Assembly (NCBI RefSeq): GCF_958298935.1
Contig: NC_084942.1
Coordinates: forward strand, 5,649,501-5,713,500
Direction of reading: 5' to 3'
DNA length: 64,000 nt
Origin: Phragmites australis
Taxonomy: Eukaryota; Streptophyta; Magnoliopsida; Poales; Poaceae
This document shows, piece after piece, positions 33,028 to 45,992 of this stretch (within the stretch, counting starts at the first letter, position 1; the number at the start of each line of letters is the position of its first letter). The position numbers were made by a program, and so were the translations under genes. The notes beneath the pieces were generated by a model. The model was given only the letters and a program-made list of their open reading frames with translations, ran no database searches and was not told the DNA's origin.

Positions 33028-34590
33028 TGCGAGGGAGGGGGAGGGGGGCGGGCGGAGAGGGGAGCGTGGCGAAGTGGGTTGGCGGCTGCTCCTCACGCCT
33101 GCAGCTGCAGCTGTTGTTGTTGGCTGCTGCCGCCTTGGGAGTATCGGAGGCGCGGCGGATTAGCCGAGGACGACGAGGGGTCGCAGGTTTGGGCTGGTCG
33201 CTGCTGCAGCCAAGTGCCAAGCCCGGCTTTAGGGATTGCTCCAAAGTCCAACTAGCCCAATGTTCAACCAATACTTTTTTTTTTGGCTAGATTTCATGAA
33301 AATTATACAAAACTGTTGCAACACTACATATTGTTAGAAGAGTCTGATAAACTATACACAATGATTGATGCACTTATAGGTTTATCACGATGATTAGTCA
33401 TGCTATGTCATCCGTAGATTGTTGCGGCTTCACCAGAGTAACACGTACTGAGCATAATGCTCGAAGACAAAAAATTAAAAAAAAACATTTCTTGATCTAT
33501 TTGTGAAATGCCATGAATTGATCTAATTTGAAAAGTCTGATGAGACCATAGCAAGAGTTTATTTGGTAGAACTCTTCTCTAAAAATTTTTGGATCTGATC
33601 ATCTCTAGCTTAAAAATTCTGAAGCTAGAGTTATGAGAATATTAATGATATTTGGTTACGCAACATTATTTTATTTTTAACTAAAAATAGATGTTTAAAT
33701 AATACATTTTTATTCACAAAACTTTAAATTCTATATAAATCTCGAAGCTATAGCTATACTAAACAGTCTCTAACCTCCACTAAGATCACGTGTGGCTTGC
33801 GTTGGGACCAGATAGTCTGATGTGGTTGCATCAGATGAGAGCACCTAAAGAGTGGGATTTTGTGATTGCTTCATCAGAATTTTTGTCCTTAAAACTTAAA
33901 ACTTCTTTAAAATGTATAGTTTTGTGATAATTTTTACAGACACATGTATAGTTAATTTTATTCTTTTGATGTTGAGTTCTTTGTCGTTTGTTGTTCACGA
34001 TTTTTATTTGACTACTCTTATTTTTATTTGCAATGATCCAGGAAATATAAAAAATAAAACTTTTAAACTCTAGGAAGTCTAAAAGAACTGTTGAGATATG
34101 GACATGGTTATAAAATAAAAGCAAGATGAGCTTAAGAACGAAAAGAGCTTAACAAGAAAACCGTAGAACACATTTGCGTGTATAAATTTTCAATATCGCA
34201 CGCTTTTCTCAAAATTAGACAACACGATTTTAGCTTGCGAGTTTCTTCTGCCTTTTCTTTAGGGCGAGTTCTGCTATTTTAGTTGAACTACCCACGACTA
34301 AAGCAAATCTTTAGTTGGAACTAGTCCACAGCAAAACAATGGATTATACGCATGAGAAACAGGACTTTTAGACTTCGCTTATAACCATCTCTGCCATAGA
34401 AATCATATGGCCAGTCACTCCAAAACAGATAACCTAATTACTCAATTCATCAATCATATGACAATCTATCATGAACTAGGGTCCTATGGAACTATACATT
34501 GACTGCCGGTATACTGAGTACTGACATCCACAAACCAAGCAAAGATCAAACTCCAGAGGAAGTTATCTAAGATATAAAGACTGCTCTGCC
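33028..34590. other. Intergenic DNA: E2 leader/promoter and LRR-receptor 3' flank
   Basis: 33,028-33,270 is GC-rich and probably the E2 5' leader. A possible short MITE lies at about 33,554-33,775. Its ends, gagtttatttggtagaactc and (reverse complement) gagactgtttagtatagcta, match at roughly 13 of 20 positions, but no target duplication was found. The rest is AT-rich without recognisable features. Confidence 0.4.
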
Positions 34591-37500
34591 TCACTTTGCA
34601 TCGAAGAGCATCCTCAAGACGTTGCGCATCTTTGGCCGAGCATCTGGAGACAAGGCAACACAAGAGAGAGCGATGTTCAGGACCGACAACATCTGGCTGT
34701 GAACAGCAACTGAAGTTCTCGAGACCCTGGCATCAAGGATCTGCTCCCTTTGATCAGGCCTGGCTGAAAGGCTGAGAGCCCACTTGGCTAACTCAATGCC
34801 ACCGCTGACTGATTGTTTCCCTGTCAACAGCTCCAGTAAAATGACTCCAAAGCTATAAACATTGCCAGCCATCGTCAGCCTCATAGTGTATGCATACTCT
34901 GCAATTGTAAATCGATGAAATTTAGCATTACATATGGTTCATAAACAAATAAAACAACTATAAACTAGTAAATGTCAATTACGATTGCACACTCTGCAAT
35001 AGCAGTCCAATGAAATTTAGCATTAGCGTAGAAGAGGAAGACTTTAGCAGATAGATTCATTTAATAGCAAATGTCATTTGATTCTTGCTAACTTGTTCAG
35101 AACCAGGAAGCAAGTTTCTGGTACATCTAACCAATGAAGTCACGAATTCAGTTTATGTGAAATAGGAGAAAAGATGTGGTACATCTAAATAAGACATTTT
35201 TATGGGAATCTATATAAGATACACAAGGAAGAAAACTATGTTCTGAAAAAATATCAGAAAACAATACTAACACTTTCAATTTAGAAAGAATTATAGCAAA
35301 TTGAAGTCTGCAGAAACTGTTCAGACAGATCTGCACTCAAGCATATTACTTAATTGATGAGTTTACTACCAACAACAAATAAATCAGAACAGCAAAGAAT
35401 ATTCAGTTCAACAAGTGCAGTCTGTTTTACCTGGTGGAATGTAACCAACTGTACCAGCAATTGTTGAAAAGCTCCCCGTGCTCTTAGAAGGATCGATAGT
35501 TTTGTAAAGCTCAATATCTCCTATCTGAGGTTCATTCACTGATTTCAAGTGGATAGTCCATGTGGACAGATCAAGAAGCAGAACTGGCTGAGTACACCCA
35601 TGAAGAAAGGTCAGCCCTTGGGCCACCCCATAAGCAATGCTGTACCGTGACGGCCAGTCAAGAACATCTGACTTTCCACCATGGAGGAAGTCAAAAACTG
35701 TGCCCTTGTACACATGCTCATAGAGGAGGTACGCATTGTATTCTGTCAACACATAGGCCAATGGTACCATGACATTGGAATTGCTGAGCTTCCCAAGTAC
35801 CTCAAGCTCGTGGCCAAACTTCTCTTGGCTCCCAATTTGGAATATCTTGTCACTCCAGTTAAGCCTTTTTACAGAGTAGGTTGAGCCATTAGGCATTACA
35901 GCCTTGTAGTAGGTGCAGAATCTGGTCTTCAGAAAGATGTTCTGGTGATTGGAGACTGCTTCCATTGCTTTCATGAACTCAATTGCAGAGGTGTGGATGC
36001 TGTTCATAGTTATGAGGTGGCCATTGATGATTTGAGCAACACCCTCCCCAGCTGGTAGCCTTTCATCTTCAACACGGTAAATTCTCTTTGATAATGAGAT
36101 CATAACAATAGCAGCAAGCAAGCATAATCCAATAAGAGCTCCGGCAATAGCAAAGATGACGATGAAAACTGTGTGTGTCCTTCTCTTACCAGTAGTAGGA
36201 GTGTCAGTATTGTTTCCTGCACCATTGGCGAGATCAGGATTTCCAGTGATGCTAATTTGCACGGACTGCCGAAATCTAGGAACAGACCCAGAAAGAATAT
36301 TATAAGAAAGCACCAACTGTGTTAAGCTTTGCAGGTACCCTAGTGAAGATGGTACCTCACCAGACAAATTGTTGTATGAAAGATCAAGAATCTCTAAATC
36401 CCTTAAATTGCCAATATTTGAAGGAATAGATCCAGAAAGAAGGTTGTGACTAAGATTAAGAAGAGTGCTCAAGCTAGTTGGCATGGTTGGGATGGTGCCA
36501 TTCAGAGAATTATTCCCCAGATTGAGCTCGATTAGAGATTCTAATAAACCGATTGAAATTGGAATGTCACCGCTGATATTGTTGTTTTGCAAATCCAAGA
36601 TAGAAAGCTTTGATAACTTGTAGATGTCCCTTGGAATCTCTCCATTGAACGAATTCTGACTAAGATTCAGTGTGCTCAGGCTTCTTAAATCAGAAAATGT
36701 ACTTGGGATAGGTCCACTGAGACTGTTATTTTGAAGCTTCAGAACAACCAGTTTGTCGAGGCTGCTAATAGCACCAGGCACTGGACCCTGCAGCTTATTT
36801 GATGCCAGATTCAACAACGACAAGCTGTTGCATTTACCAAGTTTTGAAGGTATATTTCCAGTCAACTGATTGTTATCCAACTCAAGATAAGCCAACTTCA
36901 TGTCATCACAAATGGAGTCTGGGATGTTCCCACCAAGCCTGTTTCCACCAAGCCTCAACCGGAAGAGGCTTCGAGACAAGTTGCCGGGGATAGTCCCTTC
37001 AACCCAGTTGCTGGTAAGATCAACAGTCTGCAGCCCCGGATGCGAGAGGAAATCTGAGGGGATCGCCCCATTCAGATTGTTATAACTCAAATCCAACATT
37101 CTGACATGATTGGTAATCCTGCTGGGGATTGGACCAGTAAAGTTGTTCTGGTTAGCTGCAAACCGAGACAGCGTCGTCACAATCGACAGACTCCCTGGTA
37201 TTTCCCCACTCAGTTTATTTTCTGAAAGGAGCAAATTCTCGAGCTTGGTGAGACTCTTGAACTCATCTGGGACAGCACCAGTTAGATCATTCTGGCTGAG
37301 ATCCAGCAAAGTAAGATTTTCATATTTAAACAAAACCTGAGGAATTGCACCACTCAATTGATTACCAGACAGCACCAACTCCGCCAAAGAGCCGACCATA
37401 CTGGTAGGAACGTCACCATTCAACTTATTGGTACTAAGGTTCAAGCTCATCAAATTGGGAAAAGAACTCAAGTCTGCGCTCAAATTTCCACTAGTAAAAA

Positions 37501-38020
37501 GATTCAAGGACAAATCAAGAACCTCCAACTGGGGGAAACCCGATAAATCGCTGAGCGGATGAGCTAACTGGTTGCTACTCAGATTGAGGAACCGCAACCC
37601 TGCCTTCATGGAGCAAGAAGAAGAGAAAAAATGGCCGGATAGATCCGTGAACGAATTTCTGGAAAGGTCAAGATTTTGCAAGGTGTCGAGACGGCAAATG
37701 GGGGCAAAGATGGAGGAGTTGGATAGGCCGTAGTTGGACAGAACAATGCCTGTCACCGCCAAGAATGAACCGGAACCAGAGCTCGAGCAGCTGATTCCAC
37801 TCCAGTTGCACGGATTCGGATTCGAGGTGGTGTTCCACCGGTTACCCACAAGACTCGAGAGGTTCGACATGATGTCGACGGTTTCTTGCGTTGGGGAAGA
37901 CGACGCATCGGCGGCGGCGGCGGCCACAGACGCATCGTGAAACATGGACAAGAAGAAGAGTAGTACTATCAGCAAAAAGCCATGGCTGGCACAGGGACAG
38001 TACCTCCTCGTCTCCACCAT
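34591..38020 (-). CDS. LRR receptor-like protein with a probable pseudokinase domain
   Basis: Two exons (38,020-35,431 and 34,898-34,591) join in phase 1 with GT/AG ends and encode 965 residues. There is a signal peptide (about 1-33), an N-terminal LRR cap with NPCNWSGISCSS, and about 20 leucine-rich repeats of the plant extracellular type (LxxLxLSxNxLSGxIP). A transmembrane span lies at about 618-643 (VFIVIFAIAGALIGLCLLAA), followed by a cytoplasmic kinase fold. The ATP Lys (YSVKRL, K718) and the helix-C Glu (GHELEVL, E738) remain. There is no glycine loop, HRD reads LLD (D817), the catalytic-loop Asn is gone, DFG reads DIE (D835) and APE reads PPE. It is thus probably a signalling receptor without phosphotransfer. 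Length and the degenerate kinase recall Arabidopsis At1g34420 (from memory). Ligand unknown. Confidence 0.92.
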
Positions 38021-39404
38021 GACCTCCTGATTGAATCTTCTTGGTTTCCACTCGGATTGCTCGATTGCTTCGCCTCTTCCTCTCCCCTGAACTCCGGCTG
38101 ATCTTCAATGGATCGAGCAACAGGGAGAAAAAGACTAGATCTTCCCCCTCTCTCTAGGTTCTGGGGTTCTTGGTGATCTCGGCCGTGGCTTTCTTGGGTT
38201 TTGCTCAGAGTGGTGGAGAGGGATAGAGAGACAGTAGAGGGCGTGAATTCTTATAATTTCACTGGGTGTTTTTCTTGTGCCCCTTCTCTTGGGTTTGGGT
38301 TGGGTCCAGGGTTGACTGGCTGACGTACTGTATCGTCTACTCTTGTGTGTGTGTGAGAGTGACCCCAAGGCTGGTGTCCATGGGGCCTGCATTAGAATGG
38401 AATTTGGGGTGGATGGTTTGCAGAATTAATGGCCTATTTCTATTCTATTCTCGTGTTTTGCACAGGTAGTTTTCCAACTTTATATTTTGCAAGAAATGCT
38501 ATCTCATCCGTAAGTTGTGTGAGTGAATGTCGTGTGGCAGTGTAGGTTTATGCTCTATCTGATTTTGCAGGAATTTTGTCGGAAACTGTTTAATAGTTCC
38601 TACACCAAATTTATTTATTTATTTTAAAAAAGTTACATGCTAGAGAAATAAAATTAGTGCATGATGGATGTTACCGTTGGAAGTAGAACAAGCAAAGTTC
38701 TTTCCTGAGCACTTTCTCAAAAGAAGAATATGCAAACATTTGTTAAAGAGGTAATTCACCTCATATTCACTGTCAAGATAATCCTGTGCCACTGGTCAGA
38801 AACAAAACAACTTGAGCGCAGCATTCAACATATTAAAGAACATAACTAAGAACCGGATGCAAGACTATCTTGTAAAGATCCAGAGTATTTAGAATTGTTA
38901 CTGACCTTTTTGACCGACGACTAAAAATAGCATATCATTCTTTGTGGATATGGAGGGTGTAAGATTTAAATCCATTAAAGAGTGTGAAAAGACGTTCGGT
39001 TTAGAATACTCGTGTGAAAAATTAAAAAATATATTTAGAATTTTTGCAAAATCAGTCTTAGATTTTTATTTGCAGATGTCAGGTCAAAGAAGTTAGAGCT
39101 CTGGTGACCCAAAGCAAGAGCCTCTTAATTATGAGAAAGTTAACCAAAGAAACCGTAGACCCTGCCCAGGAAAAGGGGAAACGCGTCGGAAATGTCAAAG
39201 GAGCTTGACCGACCCAGGTTTGGCCGTTACCTGAATATTCTAGCAGGGAGAAGAAATGCTAGGGGCATGACTGTCAAATTTAGCACCGGTCATGTATCAA
39301 ATATTCTTGTATGTTACTAGCATACTGGTTGGTGATTGGTTAAACATGACATTTACTCGTTGAAGAGCTCCACAAGTAAATTTTTGTCATTTTTTAAACC
39401 GTGG
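38021..39404. other. LRR-receptor promoter and intergenic DNA
   Basis: The first 300 bases upstream of the receptor ATG are moderately GC-rich with CT/GA tracts typical of plant 5' leaders. Beyond 38,400 the sequence is AT-rich with no recognisable gene. Confidence 0.4.
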
Positions 39405-39883
39405 CAGTACTTACAATAAGATCATCAGTGTTAACTCAAAAATATTATTAGTGATAGTTTTTAACCAATACTGATAGTCATGAAATCATCAATACCAACT
39501 CAAAAACGTCATCAGTGATGGTTTTTAAATCGACACTGATAGTCTATGGCTATCAGTGTCAGTTTGTGAACCGGAACTGATAATCTAAGTATTCAATAAT
39601 ACAGTATTCAAAATCTGATTTCAAATTTGTATTCATATATTTGTAGGTATTCATTACAGAAAGATATATACATAAACACATGCATCATAAATAGCTATCC
39701 ACATCCACACATAATCATGAGTTCATCAATATCCATACATAATCATGAGTTCATCAACATCTACACATAAACATTATCACAGTTCACATCATAAAGTTAA
39801 ACACATTGCAAATACACTCATATCTGATTCTACGGTGCAAGGGGAATCATATTGTCTTCATAGTTGATATCTACGATACCAAC

Positions 39884-40500
39884 TCAATATATCTCATCTA
39901 AATAGCGGAGTGCATAAATGAGCACACTATCTCGAGCAAGAAATAGTGGATCCAACGGCATTCCATAAACAAAGAAATTGTTGATACTTGAATCGAACTC
40001 CACATAAGCCTGATACCTACCTTTATGAACTCTCTTTGCTTTCGGGCCAATCATTATGTACTCAAGCCACTTCGTGACATAGCGTAAGAGTGAACTCAAG
40101 CTAACATCAGAAATCATCTTGTTGTTTCAGTAAAATTTCTACAAGCAAAGAGCATGAAAATGAAAAGAAAATTTTATAATATATGAAATAATACTATAAG
40201 CTAAAATTCATATCACCAATCGTGTCAAGTGTATGTAACCGCGAGAGACTGGTAGTTATGGAAGCCACATCCTCCACATTCTGTGCAATTGCTTTCAATC
40301 TAAAATAGTTGTAGTTAGGTAACATGTACTGAACTTGATCCTCAAACTCTTGCAAAACTGTTGTCACTCTGCTTTTTCAGCCACATAGCTCTTAGGTGAT
40401 TGGATGCCAAAGGCAATAATATAGATAGATTCTTCTTTGTTTGTCGACATCTGAAAACTAATTGATTTCTTTCTTGTACCATCACCTATAGTGGTAGTCA
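39884..40500 (-). pseudogene. Second CACTA-internal coding remnant, unrecognised
   Basis: Minus-strand pieces read FGIQSPKSYVAEKAE, TTVLQEFEDQVQYMLPNYNY, LKAIAQNVEDVASITTSLSR (about 40,200-40,470) and ISDVSLSSLLRYVTKWLEYI then YQAYVEFDSSINNFFVYG (39,884-40,117). They are in different frames and probably exons of one gene. I do not recognise the family. The position, downstream of the transposase, suits the regulatory or accessory gene of a CACTA element. Confidence 0.35.
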
Positions 40501-40867
40501 CAACAGGTTGTATACAACCCTTTATGTCAGCAATCATTCAGTTTAACCAAACTAGAGAAGAAATCACCTACATCAATACAGGCAAATCTTTAACAACTAC
40601 ATATTTTCTAATTATCAATTGTCCAACAAAACTAGATGAGAGGCATACCATTTTGATCATCCCTGAGGGTGTCAGGGAGGCCAGCGTGGTCGTCAGGGAG
40701 GAGGTCAGCTCATCAGGGAGGCGTGGAGGAGGTCGTTGGCAAGGCGGCATGTTGGGGAGCCATCGGAGAGATGCGAGGGGCATTGGCGACAGCTTAGGGA
40801 GATTAATAGAGGAGGCTACAGCTAAGTGCTGTTATATATAGGGATAGCATATCAGTGCCAGTTTTAA

Positions 40868-40957
40868 ACCACAGCCAGCACTAATAGTCCCAGTATCAAT
40901 GCCTTATACATTAAATTAGCCAGCACTAATACTGGGACTATTAGTGCTGGCTGTGGT
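40868..40957. repeat. Perfect 29-bp inverted repeat (hairpin) in the CACTA element
   Basis: The left arm, 40,868-40,896, starts accacagccagcactaatag. The right arm, 40,929-40,957, is its exact reverse complement, with a 32-base loop. The arms are built from the subterminal repeat of the element. Transcribed, it would give a 29-bp perfect double-stranded stem. Confidence 0.95.
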
Positions 40958-41381
40958 CTACAACAGGCACTAACGTTGGTATTGTATATCTAGGCAACCG
41001 ACACTGATATTGTTTTCTTTTTTTAACAAAATATTTTGTTGTATATCTAGGTATGTAATGTATTGTGTGTTAGGGTTTATTAATTCTATAATTTGTGTAG
41101 TACTTAATCATTATTTTTTTTAGGAACTAATTTAATGTATAAGGCAATGTATATTCCTAATAAAAACTAAAGCTTTTTTCTTGATAGAAATTAAGGCATA
41201 TTCTTAGTATATATGAATTAGATCTATAACTATCATACAATAGTTTTATTTATACTAATTAAAGATTAAATGATAAAAGTAAAAATTTTACTTTAATAAA
41301 AATAAAAGTATATTCTTATTTAATACATCCTTGATACAAATTATAGTGAAGCCTGGATTAATTATTACTTCAAAGCTGCTT

Positions 41382-42660
41382 TCATTTAACGATTATAGCT
41401 TCGTTATGATTGTGACATATGTAGGTAAGTTTCTCAGTGTCATCAATGAGAGATAAGTCGACATTCTCTCCGAAAGGAGGTAGGTCGTCGAATTGATTAT
41501 AGTCTTCCTCATCGATAACATCCTCAACACCGATAATCTTTCTTTTTTCTTGAAGAACGATATGACGTTCCTCTTTGTTAGCTGGGTTTGTATCCTTTAC
41601 ATAGAAGATTTGTGCAATACATTTTTGTGTAACATCCAACGAGTTTGCCTTGTGCTCTCGTATAAAGTATATACTCGTTAATGTCGTATGCTTTCTATGT
41701 ATGAATTGTAGTTGACGGCCCATTAGCCAGCATTTCTAATAGTGCATCATCTGTATCTTTATTCGTCATGTATCTACGTAACCAACTGCTGAAATTATCT
41801 CTATGCTCTCTTACGATTCAATCCTTTGACTTTGTTGAATTTGTGGATCATAGCATTTGCATATGTTTATTGACATATGGGTCTACTACAATTGATTAGT
41901 GTAGAACTACGAAATATGCTTGCGTGAATGAAACATAATCATTGGTACAGACTGTATTATGACATAGCGTCCCTTTCCACTTTAGCCTTCCCTCATGGTG
42001 AGATACATGCTTACCAATTTGCTTTCAGATCCATGTAGTCAACAGCGAACTCAACGACCTCCTCTATTCCCTAGCCTTGGGCCATGAAACCTTCCGATCG
42101 ACCTTGATTACGAACATATTTCTTTAGAACTGATATTAACCTTTCGAAAGAATACATCTGATACAAAAATATGGGACCAATGTACTTATCTTATGCATGA
42201 TGTGAACGATGAGATAGGCTAAGGTACGTGTTTTTAGACAACTCGTTGTTATCTGGAAGCAAGTCCATCAAAAAAGCCTCAACGCATGAACATCATATAC
42301 ATTGATCATCACGTTTGTTTTTTAGCTTCCTATACGCCGTGGTAGCCCTAAAAAAAGCCTCCACACCATAAAAGAACTCTGGACCATTACGGTCAGCCTT
42401 GTACATTTATGTCTAGTCCATCTGCAAATTTATAATTATCATTATGTTTTAACAATCATTAAAAAATCATTGAACTGATAACCATACAATATTTCAAAAT
42501 ACACATCTAATTTATTGAATTACCTTGCATCTTGATTGCTCCATGTTAGATGGTCCACCACCTTTCAGCACTTGGCTCGGGTCGGAGGACCAACCTTCTA
42601 AATACAGACATGTCTGCTTGCGACTAGCGGGTGAATATGCCATCCCTACAACATAACATT
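41382..42660 (-). pseudogene. TNP2-like CACTA transposase remnant lacking its core
   Basis: From the 5' side on the minus strand, MAYSPASRKQTCLYLEGW (about 42,600-42,643) precedes a splice-like GTAATT. Next is MYKADRNGPEFFYGVEAFF (about 42,340-42,405), which looks like the transposase-associated N-terminal domain. The sequence then passes directly into PIFLYQMYSFERLISVLKKY and VVEFAVDYMDL (about 42,020-42,180), the DUF4218-type C-terminal region. It ends with the DUF4216-like part (41,382-41,723: SLDVTQKCIAQIFYVKD, VDLSLIDDTEKL). The large catalytic TNP2 domain that should lie between the first two is missing. Stops are frequent. The element cannot encode its own transposase. Confidence 0.65.
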
Positions 42661-43427
42661 CATATTCAATATGTTGATCTATTTAGATGTGATTTTAATC
42701 TTTTTTTTCTAATTTACTACTAGAAAATTAGAGCTAGGTTTTAATCTATTTAGAAGTGATTTTAAACTTTTTTCTTAAATCACTACTAGAAAACTAGAGA
42801 TCTAAGTCATCGTGGCATAATCACATATTTTTAAATCTAGAGCAATCGAGCAAATAAATATAACCATAAATGAAAAGTAGATCATCTCTATATGCCCTAC
42901 AATGAGAAAATTGTAATTTTTACTCAATTAGAACTCAATTGGAGCTCTAACTCCTTCCAAAATTCATCACCATAGAGCAATCACATACTTTCAAACTTAG
43001 AGCAATTTAGCAAGTAAATGTAAATAAAAATGAAATGTACATCATCTTACTAACCTTGAAGCACCTTGGGCACGTAAATTCCTCCAAATTTTGAAGTCTC
43101 CAAGTGCAAGGTTGGGCACAAATGGCGGGAGCCGAGCAGAACAAAGCTCCTCTCTGTTCTGTTTGAGTTTGGGGGAGAAGAAGGAACCTCTTATATATTG
43201 TACATTTATTAGTGCCGGCTCGTAACATGAATCAGCACTGATACTGAGTATCAGTGTCAGCTCATGATTACCAGCCGACATTGAAGTATTAGTACCAGTT
43301 TGTGTCAAGAGCCGGCACTGATACTATATATCAGTGTCAGTTCAACCCAACCTAATCATTGATCGAGCGCGAGATGTTACGAAACAACACTAATGATTCA
43401 GCGCGGATGATCAGTTCTGCTATAGTG

Positions 43428-45983
43428 TGAAGAGCTTTTGCTATGAAAATTGCAGCAAGCTTAAGAATACCCCTTCATATTGGAATAATCAAGATTGATA
43501 AATATATACTACATCTGTTTCATAATCTCTGTCTAGTACATACACCTAGGAGAGACAAAACCTAAGTAAACTTTAATAAAGTCGGACCATTCATACAAGT
43601 GATCTATCTAATGGGTGCAAGTTCTGTACAATTATACTAAATATTACTCAAATACTAAGCCTCCTACCAAACAACTATTGTGCAACAATGGGAGTAATAT
43701 ACGATTGTGCATTCCAATCAAATCTTCATTTTAAGTTGGCCAGAAGTTTTCATTGACTAACTGCTAGAAACTATTGAACAATAGATAGAATTATCCGCAC
43801 TTTAGCCTAACTGAAAAGTAATTGCCCTATAAAAAAAAAGCTAATTGAAAATCATAGTGCACAACAGTTTTGGGCATTGATGGGGTCTTCAAAATGAAAT
43901 TTGACCACTAAAATCTATGTCAATATTATTATAAATCTATTAAAATTATGGTACTATAAATGTACGTTATAAAACAAATCCACACACATTATTTTAACAT
44001 GTTTACATCCCATTTGAAATACCATACTTTTACTGATTTGAACGAATGGACTCCATGAATCCTAGAATTAATGTGAGTTTTGTACCACCGGAGGGGAGTA
44101 GTTGAATGTCAATTCTCATTAAGAAAACCGTATATATCGACTCGTGTATTCCGTATGAAGCAATGCAACAAATTATAGCTCACACAAGAAACTTTCTTTT
44201 AAATAAAGGGAGTTTTATTTCATCAAGCAAATGAAAATATTCCAGCCTTTACATCTAAGAATGTATGTAGCCGAAGTTCACACAAGAAACTAGTCTACAT
44301 GTTCATACATAAGATGCCCATGGAAGAAGTTAGAAGAGGACAGAAGCATACTCCTGGTTTACCACATGACTTCCTGTGCACCTTTTGTCCTCCATTTAGA
44401 AAAAGCATGCAAAACTAGTATAAGAACAAGCAGTTAGTGGGGAATTTGGAAATCAGAAAAGGAAAAAGGGGAAAATAAAAGGTAAGAGGTTAGGAAGAGT
44501 GTGTCCTGTGCTAGCTGTTGATGTCACTTTCTCAGTCCACACTTGACGATGAGACTTTGAACGGAGAATAAACCATTTTCTCACTTGTTCACGGAATCGT
44601 TTCTGCAGGATTCCCCACCACACCTGGTCACATGGATGACCAAGTTCTGGTTTTTGCAGTGCAGCTTCTTCTCTGGTTGATAATGGTGCCTCCTGCTGGA
44701 GAGTGGAGACCAGGTCCAACAGATTACAGATACCAGGGTGCAACCGAAGACTTGTGTTGTGGACTGTTGCAAGTAAGATGATCTCCAACAAAAAAAATCT
44801 TACACCAATTTTATGATTTTGCTTTCTCGCAAGAGAATAAAAATTCTAGATTCAGTTTATTCAGAGCAGAATTTGATATGCTTGTTTAGCAAATAGATTT
44901 ACTACTATTACCAATAATGAAACCTCCACAATTAGATCCAGATGCTTTTATTATTTTTTTACTTTATGTCAAAGGCACAACACAAGACCCAGCAGATAGA
45001 ATTGCTTATGAACTATAAACTCGATGAAAATTGAGATACAAATTGCATGGAGTGACTGCTTCTGCAGAATTTCTTCAAGCTTTCTGAAGTCATCGACACA
45101 TTAAGCAGTTAGCATTTGGCATCAAAGTTCATAAATTAGCACCCATAGTTCATACTCACAAATTATATCATATTACTACCGACACTATCTAAAACAAAGA
45201 AGATGATCGTACCAACTACGCAATAATCAAGAGCGAAAACAAAAGGTAAAGCTGCAAATTGCGTTTGCTTTTGCATCGTCAGAGAAAGACAAGCCGTGTT
45301 TGACGGAGAGGAGGCGAGGAAAAGGCATCTACCCTCTCAAGGCTAAGGGCACTACAAAGGTATGACATCAGCTATCTACAAGCCATGACTGACAGAGTAG
45401 GATATTAACTGATTTGAAGGGAATTGGAGGAAGAGAGAGACAGCAGCTGTCTCAACCTTTGTAAATGCCCTAAGAGCTCTCTTTGCAGTTTTGGGTCTCG
45501 ATGCAAAGTTAATTTGCCAAACCTTAACCCGGATTGATTAGAGCAGGGCATTAGCAAATTAAAGTCTATAGATCATTAAGGAGTGTTGAGTGTGCTCATA
45601 CCTTGTCGGCCTAAGCAGCCGATCTAAGCCTCCAGGTACGATGCTCGGTGCCGAAAGCCTAGCTAATGGAAAAGGATCTAGTCAATAGCTTGATTAGAGT
45701 CACGAGAAGCACGCAGTATCATGACATTATGATAAGCATGTAAGGTACATCCTTTTTTAAAATTGTAGGGGCATGGAATTTGGATGCATGGTCTGCTGAA
45801 GCAAGGCTTATTTATTTGGTGATGGGGATGGCTTATTCTGTGATTTCGAGAAAAGTGATGTTCTTAATTGCAATGATGGAGAGTTAGAGGAATCATGAAA
45901 TGCGTGAATAGTTTCTGGATGCATTGTTAGTAGTACTTTTGCTGTACATTGTTAGTATCTCCTTTCTTTTTTATTTGTTTTCA
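43428..45983. other. Intergenic DNA without a recognised gene
   Basis: A minus-strand ORF of 112 codons at 44,453-44,791 resembles no family I know and may be chance or part of a transcribed repeat. A weak Stowaway-like pattern (tactacatctgtttcataat at 43,507 and its rough complement near 44,090) could not be confirmed. The rest is AT-rich. Confidence 0.35.
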
Positions 45984-45992
45984 TTGATTTTT

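Larger units (their letters stand above)
39405..43427 (-). mobile_element. CACTA (En/Spm-type) transposon, internally deleted
   Basis: The right end, read on the minus strand, begins CACTATAGCAGAACTGATCA. Behind it come many subterminal repeats of the type GTGCCGGCT / ATCAGTGCCGG (43,200-43,340). Similar subterminal repeats, ATCAGTGNNNGTTT type, occur at 39,420-39,590 and 40,850-40,990. The left end is best placed at about 39,405 (cagtacttacaataagatcatc), which shares 12 of 22 positions with the right end. That placement is weak, and no 3-base duplication is proven. Transposase fragments lie inside. Confidence 0.7.

Noticed and set aside
32499..33290. Several long plus-strand ORFs opposite E2 exon 1
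   Set aside because: They are GC-composition shadows of the E2 first exon, with no family resemblance.
43505..44100. Possible Stowaway-type MITE
   Set aside because: The ends match only loosely and no TA duplication with a clear inverted repeat could be shown.
44453..44791. Minus-strand ORF of 112 codons
   Set aside because: No recognisable family, and the surrounding sequence gives no promoter or splice support.
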